Positions 1 to 5,017 of a stretch of 5,232 nt of DNA are shown here, piece after piece. Numbering within the stretch: position 1 is the first letter of the stretch; every line of letters begins with the position of its first letter. The position numbers and the translations under genes are program-made. The notes beneath the pieces were generated by a model. It saw only the letters and a program-made list of their open reading frames with translations. It was not told the DNA's origin and made no database searches. Source of the stretch: Acidobacteriota bacterium (GTDB lineage Bacteria > Acidobacteriota > Terriglobia > Terriglobales > Acidobacteriaceae); NCBI GenBank assembly GCA_019247235.1, contig JAFAPG010000116.1:1-5232 (forward strand), in the 5' to 3' direction.

Positions 1-379
1 CGATTTCGCGGGTAGTGGATAATTCCCCACGAAGTATTGCATTTTCGAGAGCGGCACCAAGAGAAGTGAAACCAGAGCGCATCTCTGACTTGAGTGCCTC
101 GATGTTGCCGTCCAAGCGAGCTTCAACGGATTCGATCTTTCCATCCAGGCGCTCCTCAAGGGATTCGATCTTGCCGTCCAGGCGCTCCTCAAGGGATTCG
201 ATCTTGCCGTCCAGGCGCTCCCCAAGGGAGTCGATCTTGCTGTCCAAACGACTCTCAACGGAATCAATCTTGGTTCCCAGTTCACCACGAATGGCTACCA
301 ATTCTGCCCTATGCTGGCGCAGTTCGGGAGCCAGAAAATCCTGTATGACCTGCCGCACAGATCCAATTACGTCATTCAT
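1..379 (-). CDS. Hypothetical coiled-coil protein with 11-residue (hendecad) repeats, C-terminus cut by window edge
   Basis: The first 126 residues are visible, and the frame is still open at the left edge. It starts at ATG 379-377 with an AGGTAAG-like ribosome site about 8 bases upstream. A second ATG at 375-373 is in another frame and stops at once. Residues 1-36 form an amphipathic lead (MNDVIGSVRQVIQDF, then APELRQHRAELVAIR). Residues 37-102 are six hendecads of the pattern K-I-[DE]-S-[LV]-x-x-R-L-D-[GS]; the last one is degenerate. After that comes a less repetitive helix (GFTSLGAALENAIL). No signal peptide or membrane segment is seen. Eleven-residue repeats with Ile, Leu/Val and Leu at fixed places point to a long, near-straight helical bundle, probably oligomeric. 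Similar short proteins of unknown function, with an APEL-type start and a repeated LD-K-I-SL rod, are familiar from soil bacteria. I do not know the function. The gene is confident, the role is not. Confidence 0.8.
   Translation of the reverse strand, partial: MNDVIGSVRQVIQDFLAPELRQHRAELVAIRGELGTKIDSVESRLDSKIDSLGERLDGKIESLEERLDGKIESLEERLDGKIESVEARLDGNIEALKSEMRSGFTSLGAALENAILRGELSTTREI
96..260. repeat. Tandem 33-bp repeat, five units, inside the coiled-coil gene
   Basis: Five contiguous 33-bp units start at 96, 129, 162, 195 and 228. The central ones are almost identical: 162-194 and 195-227 differ at one base, and 129-161 differs from 162-194 at two. The outer units have diverged, and a further degenerate unit can be traced in the protein on each side. 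The unit length is a multiple of three, so gain or loss of units keeps the frame and changes only rod length in whole 11-residue steps. The near-identity of the central units suggests recent duplication or ongoing slippage. Confidence 0.93.
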
Positions 380-867
380 TTTGCTTACCTATGTTCCCAT
401 ACCTGGCGGAGAAAGTCATAGTCGGGCTGAGATTCGTCTCACCCTCCGAGGCTTGAATGAGCAGACAAACTCCCGAATCAGCGCCGCCCACGAAAATTTG
501 GTACCAATCGCAGATTTGCTGACAAACTCTGGGGCGAAATCTATCCCTTATCCTGTCCAGCGTCACAGGCGCGGCATCCTATGGCAAATGCTTCTTCAAA
601 GACTGTAGCAACTCTCGGTTCGTATTCGCCTCACCGCCGCGAGCGAAATCGTACCCGCCCTGTTTCGCCCCACGGTTAGCACCCAGGCAGGCATTTTTGA
701 ACCAGAACCGCCCGATACCGGAGCGTCATGGATTCAGCTACCGCTTCTGTGGGTTCCGGCCCTCCGGTACCCGCTCGAGCACACGCCGCATGCGGCTGGC
801 TTCATTGGTCCAATTGTTCTGGAGAGAGTTGGGTTAATTTCATTTGGTACTTCGAACCAGCCGACGT
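380..867. other. 488-bp intergenic region with no convincing gene
   Basis: It lies between the end of the phosphatase gene and the start of the coiled-coil gene, both on the minus strand. The distance makes an operon unlikely. A minus-strand frame is open without any ATG from 725 to 579 (48 residues ending NRELLQSLKKHLP) and reads rather like protein, but I recognise no family. Minus-strand 566-372 (64 residues) also looks like chance. The right part holds the inverted repeats listed separately. The ribosome site of the coiled-coil gene is at 384-390. Its promoter should lie just to the right of that, but no clear -35/-10 pair was seen. Confidence 0.6.
751..796. repeat. Hairpin and adjacent 12-bp palindrome
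   Basis: GGGTTCCGG (751-759) and CCGGTACCC (764-772) pair over eight of nine positions with a four-base loop. Thirteen bases further on, GCCGCATGCGGC (785-796) is a perfect 12-bp palindrome. There is no T-run on either side, so an intrinsic terminator is not supported. They could be a protein-binding site or a REP-like element; only one copy of each is in the window. Confidence 0.4.
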
Positions 868-876
868 CTAAGTACC
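846..876 (-). terminator. Weak hairpin around the stop codon of the phosphatase gene
   Basis: GGTACTT (846-852) and AAGTACC (870-876) are perfect 7-bp inverted arms 17 bases apart, and they embrace the phosphatase stop codon at 870-868. The stem is AT-poor at its ends and has no U-tract after it on the minus strand. This is at best a 3' processing or stabilising hairpin. It is called a terminator only for lack of a better one in the region. Confidence 0.2.
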
Positions 877-2043
877 AGCTCTGCAACGAGCGACAATCAG
901 CGTGATGTCGTCACTTTGTTCCCGGCTGAACTGGGAAATCTCGTTCACCACTGACTTAACCGCTTCGTGAGCGGGCAAGTTACGAGCACGACCAAGCGCG
1001 TCGATCAACCTGCATTCCCCAAATTCCTCGCCCTGGTCATTGAAACATTCGGTTGCGCCATCTGTGTAGATTGCCAGCAGGTCGCCGGGGCTAAGCTGAC
1101 GTGCTGCCAATGCGCACCGCCAGTTGCCCAGGAGCCCCAGCACGCCGCAGGTCGACTCCAGCCGTTCAATCCCACCACTGCTCCTGAACAATAGACCTGC
1201 CAGGTGTCCGCAACTGGCGAAGCGCAGATCGAGCTTCTCATCATCGTATTCGGCAAAGAAGAGCGTCACATAACTCTCATCAGCCGTATTTTCGAAGAAG
1301 AAGCGGTTCACGGAGCTCAGCAAGGATTCGGTATCCTCAAACGCCTTGGTCCGATAGCTGCGGAGTATGGCGTGTAGGCTAGCCATTAGGAGTGCGGCGG
1401 GCATGCCCTTTCCCGAAACGTCGCCGATTACCATGGCGACTCGCTTACCACCCAAATCAATAAAGTCGTAATAGTCCCCGCCAACTCGGCGGGCTTGGAG
1501 GCAAATGCCCGCATAATCAAGGGTCCTTAGTGCAGGCACGGTCTGCGGAAACATCCTGGCCTGCACATCCTTTGCAATCTCCATTTCCTCTTTAGCGCGG
1601 CGTTGCGCCATCATCTCGCGGCTCGCAGCGTCGTGAGTTACTAAAACGAACGAATTCCCGTCAGGATCTTCAAAGCCAGTAACCTTGCCGCCCCATGCTT
1701 CCGCTCTCGGCGGACCCAAGAACCGCACTCCGCGATCGGACCATTCCCGGTATTGCGCGTCGACATCGTCGGTAACAAAAATCACATTGCGTGAACGACC
1801 AATCATGCCGAACTCAGCGGATTGAGGACGGGGCTGCACCAGGGAAAGAGTTGCGTTGCCATCTGACGCCGCGAGCACCGTCCAGCGTTCGGCTTCTGGG
1901 CTGCTGTAAACCAATCGCAATCCAAGTTGATCGAGATAGAAATGCAGGCTCTGGCGTACGTCCTTAACAAATACCGTGACGCCCTGAATCGCTAAGTAAA
2001 GGCTCGATTCCGCTTCCGCCGAGATGGGGGCAAGACCGACCAT
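868..2043 (-). CDS. VOC-domain / SpoIIE (RsbU-type) PP2C serine phosphatase fusion
   Basis: A 391-residue cytoplasmic protein. Residues about 18-137 are a VOC fold: a VTVFVKD strand, the helix HFYLDQLGL, and the closing turn DPDGN at 126-130. The places where VOC enzymes hold metal ligands are G21, N86 and V133, so metal catalysis is unlikely. Residues 139-166 form a charged helical linker ending in the motif that opens SpoIIE phosphatases (EIAKDVQARMFPQ). Residues 167-387 are the phosphatase, with its acidic metal ligands present: VGGDYYDF (D190, D193), GDVSGKG (D208), YTDG (D328) and SDDITL (D378, D379). Family members dephosphorylate serine on anti-anti-sigma (STAS) proteins in partner-switching pathways; that role here is inferred. 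No STAS or anti-sigma kinase gene is nearby. ATG 2043-2041 is the only plausible start: a stop lies 12 codon-bases upstream and there is no ribosome site, which fits the leaderless promoter proposed separately. Confidence 0.93.
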   Translation of the reverse strand: MVGLAPISAEAESSLYLAIQGVTVFVKDVRQSLHFYLDQLGLRLVYSSPEAERWTVLAASDGNATLSLVQPRPQSAEFGMIGRSRNVIFVTDDVDAQYREWSDRGVRFLGPPRAEAWGGKVTGFEDPDGNSFVLVTHDAASREMMAQRRAKEEMEIAKDVQARMFPQTVPALRTLDYAGICLQARRVGGDYYDFIDLGGKRVAMVIGDVSGKGMPAALLMASLHAILRSYRTKAFEDTESLLSSVNRFFFENTADESYVTLFFAEYDDEKLDLRFASCGHLAGLLFRSSGGIERLESTCGVLGLLGNWRCALAARQLSPGDLLAIYTDGATECFNDQGEEFGECRLIDALGRARNLPAHEAVKSVVNEISQFSREQSDDITLIVARCRAGT

Positions 2044-2052
2044 AGAGCCAGA

Positions 2053-2083
2053 ATTTTAATCCCACCGTGCTGGCGTGTGCCAA
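2053..2083 (-). promoter_or_regulatory. Candidate sigma-70 promoter giving a leaderless phosphatase mRNA
   Basis: On the minus strand TTGGCA (2083-2078; 5 of 6 to TTGACA) and TAAAAT (2058-2053; 5 of 6 to TATAAT) are 19 bases apart, which is slightly long. The -10 box ends only nine bases before the phosphatase ATG. Transcription would therefore begin at or within a few bases of the start codon, which agrees with the absence of a Shine-Dalgarno sequence. It is a prediction from box matches alone. Confidence 0.4.
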
Positions 2084-2129
2084 TCCGTGGGGCACCGCCA
2101 AAACATGGAAAAGTTCTCTGAACGGGGTA

Positions 2130-2165
2130 GACCATTTCCTGGGCGCGGGAAAATGGTCCGGACCA
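2130..2165. promoter_or_regulatory. Cluster of GACC/GGTC inverted repeats before the ATPase gene
   Basis: GACCATTT (2130-2137) is answered by its exact reverse complement AAATGGTC (2151-2158). This overlaps a perfect 12-bp palindrome, TGGTCCGGACCA (2154-2165), whose right arm continues as a near-copy of the first half-site (GACCAAAT). There are thus three related half-sites in 39 bases, ending nine bases before the chosen ATPase start. This layout suits a dimeric repressor or an autoregulatory site, or a folded 5' leader. No regulator gene is adjacent. Confidence 0.4.
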
Positions 2166-2174
2166 AATTACGAT

Positions 2175-3392
2175 ATGCACGATGATGGGCCTGTGGACGA
2201 GCGACCGCGTTTGTATAGTTCGGTTTTGCAGGACCATCTTGCCCGTCATCGTCAGATGGCGTTTATTTCAGGACCGCGCCAGGTAGGAAAGACCACCATC
2301 TGCCGATTATTCAACGACCGCTATCTCGATGGGGACAACAGCGATGACCGACGACGCCTGTTACGTGGCCCGGCTGCGCTCGCCGAGACTTTGGGCTTAG
2401 ATCGTCTTCAGGCACATACGCCGGTTGCCGTGCTTGATGAACTGCACAAATACACCAAGTGGAAGTCCCTGCTGAAAGGTTTTTTCGACAGCTACGGTGA
2501 CCGAGTCCGTTTGGTCGTGACGGGAAGTTCCCGACTGGACGTATTCCGCCCCGGGAGCGACAGTCTTATGGGACGTTATCTCCTTTATCGTATGCATCCA
2601 TGGACCGTCGGCGAAAGCCTGCGCACGGACTTGCCCGTGAGAGAGACTTGGCCTCCAGCTGAGATCGCGACCAGTGAGTGGGACGCCCTGTGGGAGCATG
2701 GAGGTTTTCCCGAGCCCTTTCTGCGGCGCGACAGCCGCTTCACTCGCCGATGGCGGGCACTTCGTCAAGAACAACTATCCCGAGAGGACTTACGTGAGGT
2801 TGCACACGTCGCTGATCTCGGCACCATGGAAACGTTAATGCAACTTCTTGCCGAACAGAGTGCCCAGCAGCTGATCTACTCCAATCTCGCACGCGAGATT
2901 CAAGTTTCGGTCGACACATTGAAGCGCTCGGTGGACCTCCTGTCGCGCCTGCATTACGGATTCGTAATCCGCCCCTGGTTTACTAACGTGGCGAAATCAC
3001 TGCGCAAAGAACCCAAATGGTTTCAACGGGACTGGAGTGGGGTGGCGAACGAAGGGGCTCGAGCAGAGACTTTTATCGCCTGTCATTTGCTCAAAGCGGT
3101 CGAGGGCTGGACCGACCTGGGTTTCGGCGAATTCGAGTTGCGCTATTTACGCGATAAGCAAAAACGTGAGGTGGATTTCTTAGTAGTGAAAGACCGCGAG
3201 CCTTGGTTCATGGTCGAGGTCAAGCTGAACGAAACAAACCTTTCACCCTCACTCATGCACTTTCAGGCACAAACGAAAGCAATGCATGCATTTCAAGTGG
3301 TTATGCGTCTGCCGTATGAGCCCGCGGACTGCTTCCGTGTCGAACGGCCTGTGGTTGTTCCCGCTAGAACCTTCCTCAGCCAACTGCTGTGA
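2175..3392 (+). CDS. AAA_14/DUF4143-type ATP-binding protein with PD-(D/E)XK-like C-terminus
   Basis: A 405-residue protein of the bacterial/archaeal AAA_14-DUF4143 ATPase group, whose cellular role is unsettled. In order: Walker A GPRQVGKTT (33-41); Walker B VAVLDELHKY with D88 and E89; sensor-1-like VVTGSSRLD (114-122); GRYLLYRMHPW (133-143); and the WEHGGFPEPF segment (173-182) that leads into DUF4143. A winged-helix-like part follows (NLAREIQVSVDTL, 237-249). The last 110 residues resemble a PD-(D/E)XK nuclease fold: E298 in a helix, D334 in REVDFLVV, and E348/K350 in MVEVK. Length is normal and every motif is intact. The same frame opens at GTG 2067. ATG 2175 is preferred because it puts the usual dozen residues before the conserved Tyr, although its ribosome site is poor; GTG 2193 is also possible. 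It is divergent from the phosphatase gene and has no partner gene. Confidence 0.9.
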   Translation: MHDDGPVDERPRLYSSVLQDHLARHRQMAFISGPRQVGKTTICRLFNDRYLDGDNSDDRRRLLRGPAALAETLGLDRLQAHTPVAVLDELHKYTKWKSLLKGFFDSYGDRVRLVVTGSSRLDVFRPGSDSLMGRYLLYRMHPWTVGESLRTDLPVRETWPPAEIATSEWDALWEHGGFPEPFLRRDSRFTRRWRALRQEQLSREDLREVAHVADLGTMETLMQLLAEQSAQQLIYSNLAREIQVSVDTLKRSVDLLSRLHYGFVIRPWFTNVAKSLRKEPKWFQRDWSGVANEGARAETFIACHLLKAVEGWTDLGFGEFELRYLRDKQKREVDFLVVKDREPWFMVEVKLNETNLSPSLMHFQAQTKAMHAFQVVMRLPYEPADCFRVERPVVVPARTFLSQLL

Positions 3393-3875
3393 AGTGTGGT
3401 GACGATACCAAGTTAACATCGAATGGAAGGGTCTCGACAACACCATGGCACGGACCTTTGTGATCACCAAGCCTGTGCTATGGGACGTGTGCGGCCAATC
3501 CGTGTATGGAAGCACGGTTCCAGGATTTTATCGTTCGGAGCGACACGTGACCTGTTTAGAACCGCTGATTCACGTGGTCTCACTCGCGAAGCCCACAACG
3601 CGGGTCTTGCGGTACGCAAACTTTTTCCTCGGCTCTTGCTTTGCATGAATTCGCGGCTCGGGCCATCGCCCATCATGGTAAAGCAATGGGCATTCCACGT
3701 CAGAAAAGTCACGGCAGAGCGGACGCAACCAGAAAGATCGACGACGATATGTGCCTAAAGGCCTGAGCCCTGCACATGTCTGCGCCGGCCTGGCCGGTTG
3801 CTTCTCCTCGACAACTCGGACCGCTTATCAAACAGTGGCAATTCACTATTCAACGACTGAAAGGCATTGCCGAAT
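3393..3875. other. 483-bp gap with an unrecognised open 3' fragment
   Basis: It lies between the ends of the convergent ATPase and secreted-protein genes. On the plus strand a frame is open from 3569 to the TGA at 3764-3766 (65 codons). Its second half reads like a folded protein's tail: LHEFAARAIAHHGKAMGIP, then RQKSHGRADATRKIDDDM. It has no ATG near its beginning, and stops precede it at 3566. Overlapping frames (3423-3758 and 3445-3648) have ATG starts but odd composition. It may be the decayed end of a lost gene or chance. CCGGCC-T-GGCCGG (3785-3797) is a strong short inverted repeat without a T-run. No terminator is clear for either neighbour. Confidence 0.4.
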
Positions 3876-4193
3876 CTACCGCTCCCGGTCTCTGTCGTTG
3901 TCCGGATGTTCGTGGCGCCACTTCCAATATTCTGACTGCTCTTTGCGATTCAGTTTGCCAAACTCACGATTCTCATTTCTTTCATGGCGCCAAGACTCAT
4001 AAGCCCGTTGCTCGTGGTCATCCCAATTGTGGTAGTCCTTGTGTTCGCGGTCGTAGTAGCGTTTCTCCTGTCTGTTCTCATGCTGTCTCTCGTCTTGACG
4101 TCGGTCATCCTGCTGCCCGGCTCTTAGCCCTGCGGGTGTAATCAGAGCCGCACCGAGTAGAAGTGAGCCGACGTATGGGTATATACGGCGCAT
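3876..4193 (-). CDS. Small secreted, highly charged protein with YWKWRH core (Acidobacteriota-type)
   Basis: A 105-residue protein. Residues 1-25 are a typical Sec signal peptide: MRR, a hydrophobic stretch (VGSLLLGAALITPAG), then LRA before the likely cut at 25/26. The mature part is about 80 residues, almost all D, E, R, H, Q, N, Y and W. Residues 26-45 are a disordered-looking QDDRRQDER segment. Residues 46-98 carry the recognisable pattern YYDREHKDYHNWDDHE (46-61), REFGKLNRKEQ (76-86), YWKWRHEHPD (89-98). I recall such exported proteins as common in Acidobacteriota, usually in several copies and without known function. The role may be structural, cation-binding or cell-envelope related; this is inference. 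There are no cysteines and no lipobox. The start is fixed by a strong ribosome site. The gene stands alone, with 390 bp of non-coding sequence upstream. Confidence 0.85.
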   Translation of the reverse strand: MRRIYPYVGSLLLGAALITPAGLRAGQQDDRRQDERQHENRQEKRYYDREHKDYHNWDDHEQRAYESWRHERNENREFGKLNRKEQSEYWKWRHEHPDNDRDRER

Positions 4194-4198
4194 GTTCT

Positions 4199-4204
4199 CC
4201 TCCT
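4199..4204 (-). promoter_or_regulatory. Strong Shine-Dalgarno site of the secreted-protein gene
   Basis: AGGAGG on the minus strand sits five bases before ATG 4193-4191. It is the best ribosome site in the window, fixes the start of this gene and suggests high translation, as expected for an abundant exported protein. Confidence 0.85.
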
Positions 4205-4377
4205 GGAGTAGCGAAAGCTCCCCTTGGACTCCTAACTGTGCTGCTTGGTTGTTTCAAAAGCCAAATCAGCATTGTTTTTTAAATGTGGGTCGTCACTTCG
4301 AGAGACTCTGCACCCAGCAGTTTCCTGGCTTTCACCTTACGATTACCGCAAGATTTGCTCTGGGAAACAACGGCTTT

Positions 4378-4407
4378 CTTTATCGCGTGTGAGATACGCC
4401 GATAAAG
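4378..4407. repeat. Perfect 8-bp inverted repeat (hairpin)
   Basis: CTTTATCG (4378-4385) and CGATAAAG (4400-4407) are exact inverted arms. Inside them CGT (4386-4388) and ACG (4396-4398) can add three pairs, leaving a one-base bulge and a seven-base loop. No T-run follows on either strand. It lies about 180 bases downstream of the toxin stop and 185 bases upstream of the secreted gene. It could be an operator, an mRNA processing site or a weak terminator after vapC. Confidence 0.4.
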
Positions 4408-4582
4408 CAATATTGTGTTTTGCGAAACGGGAACGACAAACATCAATTTGCCAGCAAATGCAGCTAAGATCACCTCGACCCTGAGCCTATGAGTTTGACC
4501 AGGAGAACCGCAGACTGAATTCTCGAGTTGACGCTCAGCGGCGCAGCCACATGGGGCACGTTCAAGCCGGGTAAACTGTGTT

Positions 4583-5017
4583 TCAGGCAATCAGGTGGAG
4601 GGCTTGGCGTCCATCCGCTACAGCGTCGACTACCAGGTGCTCGTCCAGAGTAGCCAATTGGCCATTGTGCGCACGGGCGAGCGTCAAAAGATAAGTATCC
4701 GTAACCTGCGAAGACTTCAGCAGGCGCGTTGCATTGACATATGTTCGGTCGAGCAAAGATACATCATCAGGCCAAAATGCATGCCCCGGCAACCTTCGCA
4801 GTCCTATTAACAAATCGGCAACTGCGGCCGGAGAGCCGGGGGAATTCGGGTATCGAGGATGCCCCACAATACGTAGCACAGCGTTCTCGATCAGCGGACA
4901 AGTAGCCCACGCCTTCTGTGCTGTGAATGCGAACCACTTGTGCGCCCTCTCGTGTTGAACGTGAGCGGGGTCGAGGAGTGCAATCAATACATTGATATCA
5001 AGAAGGAAGCGAGTCAA
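4583..5017 (-). CDS. vapC: VapC-family PIN-domain toxin (ribonuclease)
   Basis: A 144-residue single-domain PIN protein of normal length for VapC. Known family members are Mg-dependent endoribonucleases that cut tRNA or rRNA and are held inactive by VapB. The acidic centre is complete: D7 in LLDINVLIALLDP, E44 in CPLIENAVLR, D107 in VTDTYLLTLA and D125 in ATLDEHL. HPRYPNSPGSP (53-63) and GHAFWPDDVSLLD (78-90) are features I associate with one large VapC subgroup. The start is TTG 5017-5015, which overlaps the antitoxin stop in the four bases TTGA. This is the usual translational coupling, and no ATG start is available before D7. A weak GGAAGAG lies upstream. The toxin itself shows no damage, in contrast with its antitoxin. 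Confident in family; target RNA unknown. Confidence 0.92.
   Translation of the reverse strand: MTRFLLDINVLIALLDPAHVQHERAHKWFAFTAQKAWATCPLIENAVLRIVGHPRYPNSPGSPAAVADLLIGLRRLPGHAFWPDDVSLLDRTYVNATRLLKSSQVTDTYLLTLARAHNGQLATLDEHLVVDAVADGRQALHLIA

Larger units (their letters stand above)
4194..4582. other. 389-bp gap upstream of the secreted-protein gene
   Basis: It lies between the stop of the toxin and the start of the small secreted gene, all on the minus strand. Apart from the ribosome site at 4199-4204 and the hairpin at 4378-4407, nothing is supported. Several frames of 60-100 codons cross it, but none has a credible start or composition. The minus-strand one beginning at TTG 4590 overlaps the toxin stop and is rejected. 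The promoter of the secreted gene should be here. TTGAAA at about 4256-4251 is a possible -35, but no convincing -10 follows it. Confidence 0.55.

Noticed and set aside
96..260. CRISPR-like array of 33-bp repeats
   Set aside because: The units are contiguous with no unique spacers, are in frame with a gene, and diverge gradually outward.
15..608. 197-residue plus-strand frame with SRRSSRDSILP repeats
   Set aside because: It is the antisense reading of the 33-bp repeats. The minus-strand reading gives a regular hendecad coiled coil with a ribosome site, while this one runs on into the unrelated gap.
2067..2174. N-terminal extension of the ATPase from GTG 2067
   Set aside because: The 36 extra residues lack family character, cover the inverted-repeat cluster and leave the start 23 bases from the divergent gene. 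ATG 2175 gives the usual length.
3423..3758. Two overlapping plus-strand frames (3423-3758 and 3445-3648)
   Set aside because: No recognisable motif, unusual composition, no ribosome site, and they overlap each other in different frames.
3785..3797. CCGGCC-T-GGCCGG as a terminator
   Set aside because: The single-base centre leaves only a short, strained stem, and there is no T-run on either strand.
3776..4141. 121-residue plus-strand frame opposite the secreted protein
   Set aside because: It is antisense to a gene with a signal peptide, a strong ribosome site and a recognised core.
4279..4590. 103-residue minus-strand frame following vapC
   Set aside because: It starts only at TTG 4590, overlaps the toxin stop, has no ribosome site and a Cys/Arg-rich chance-like sequence.
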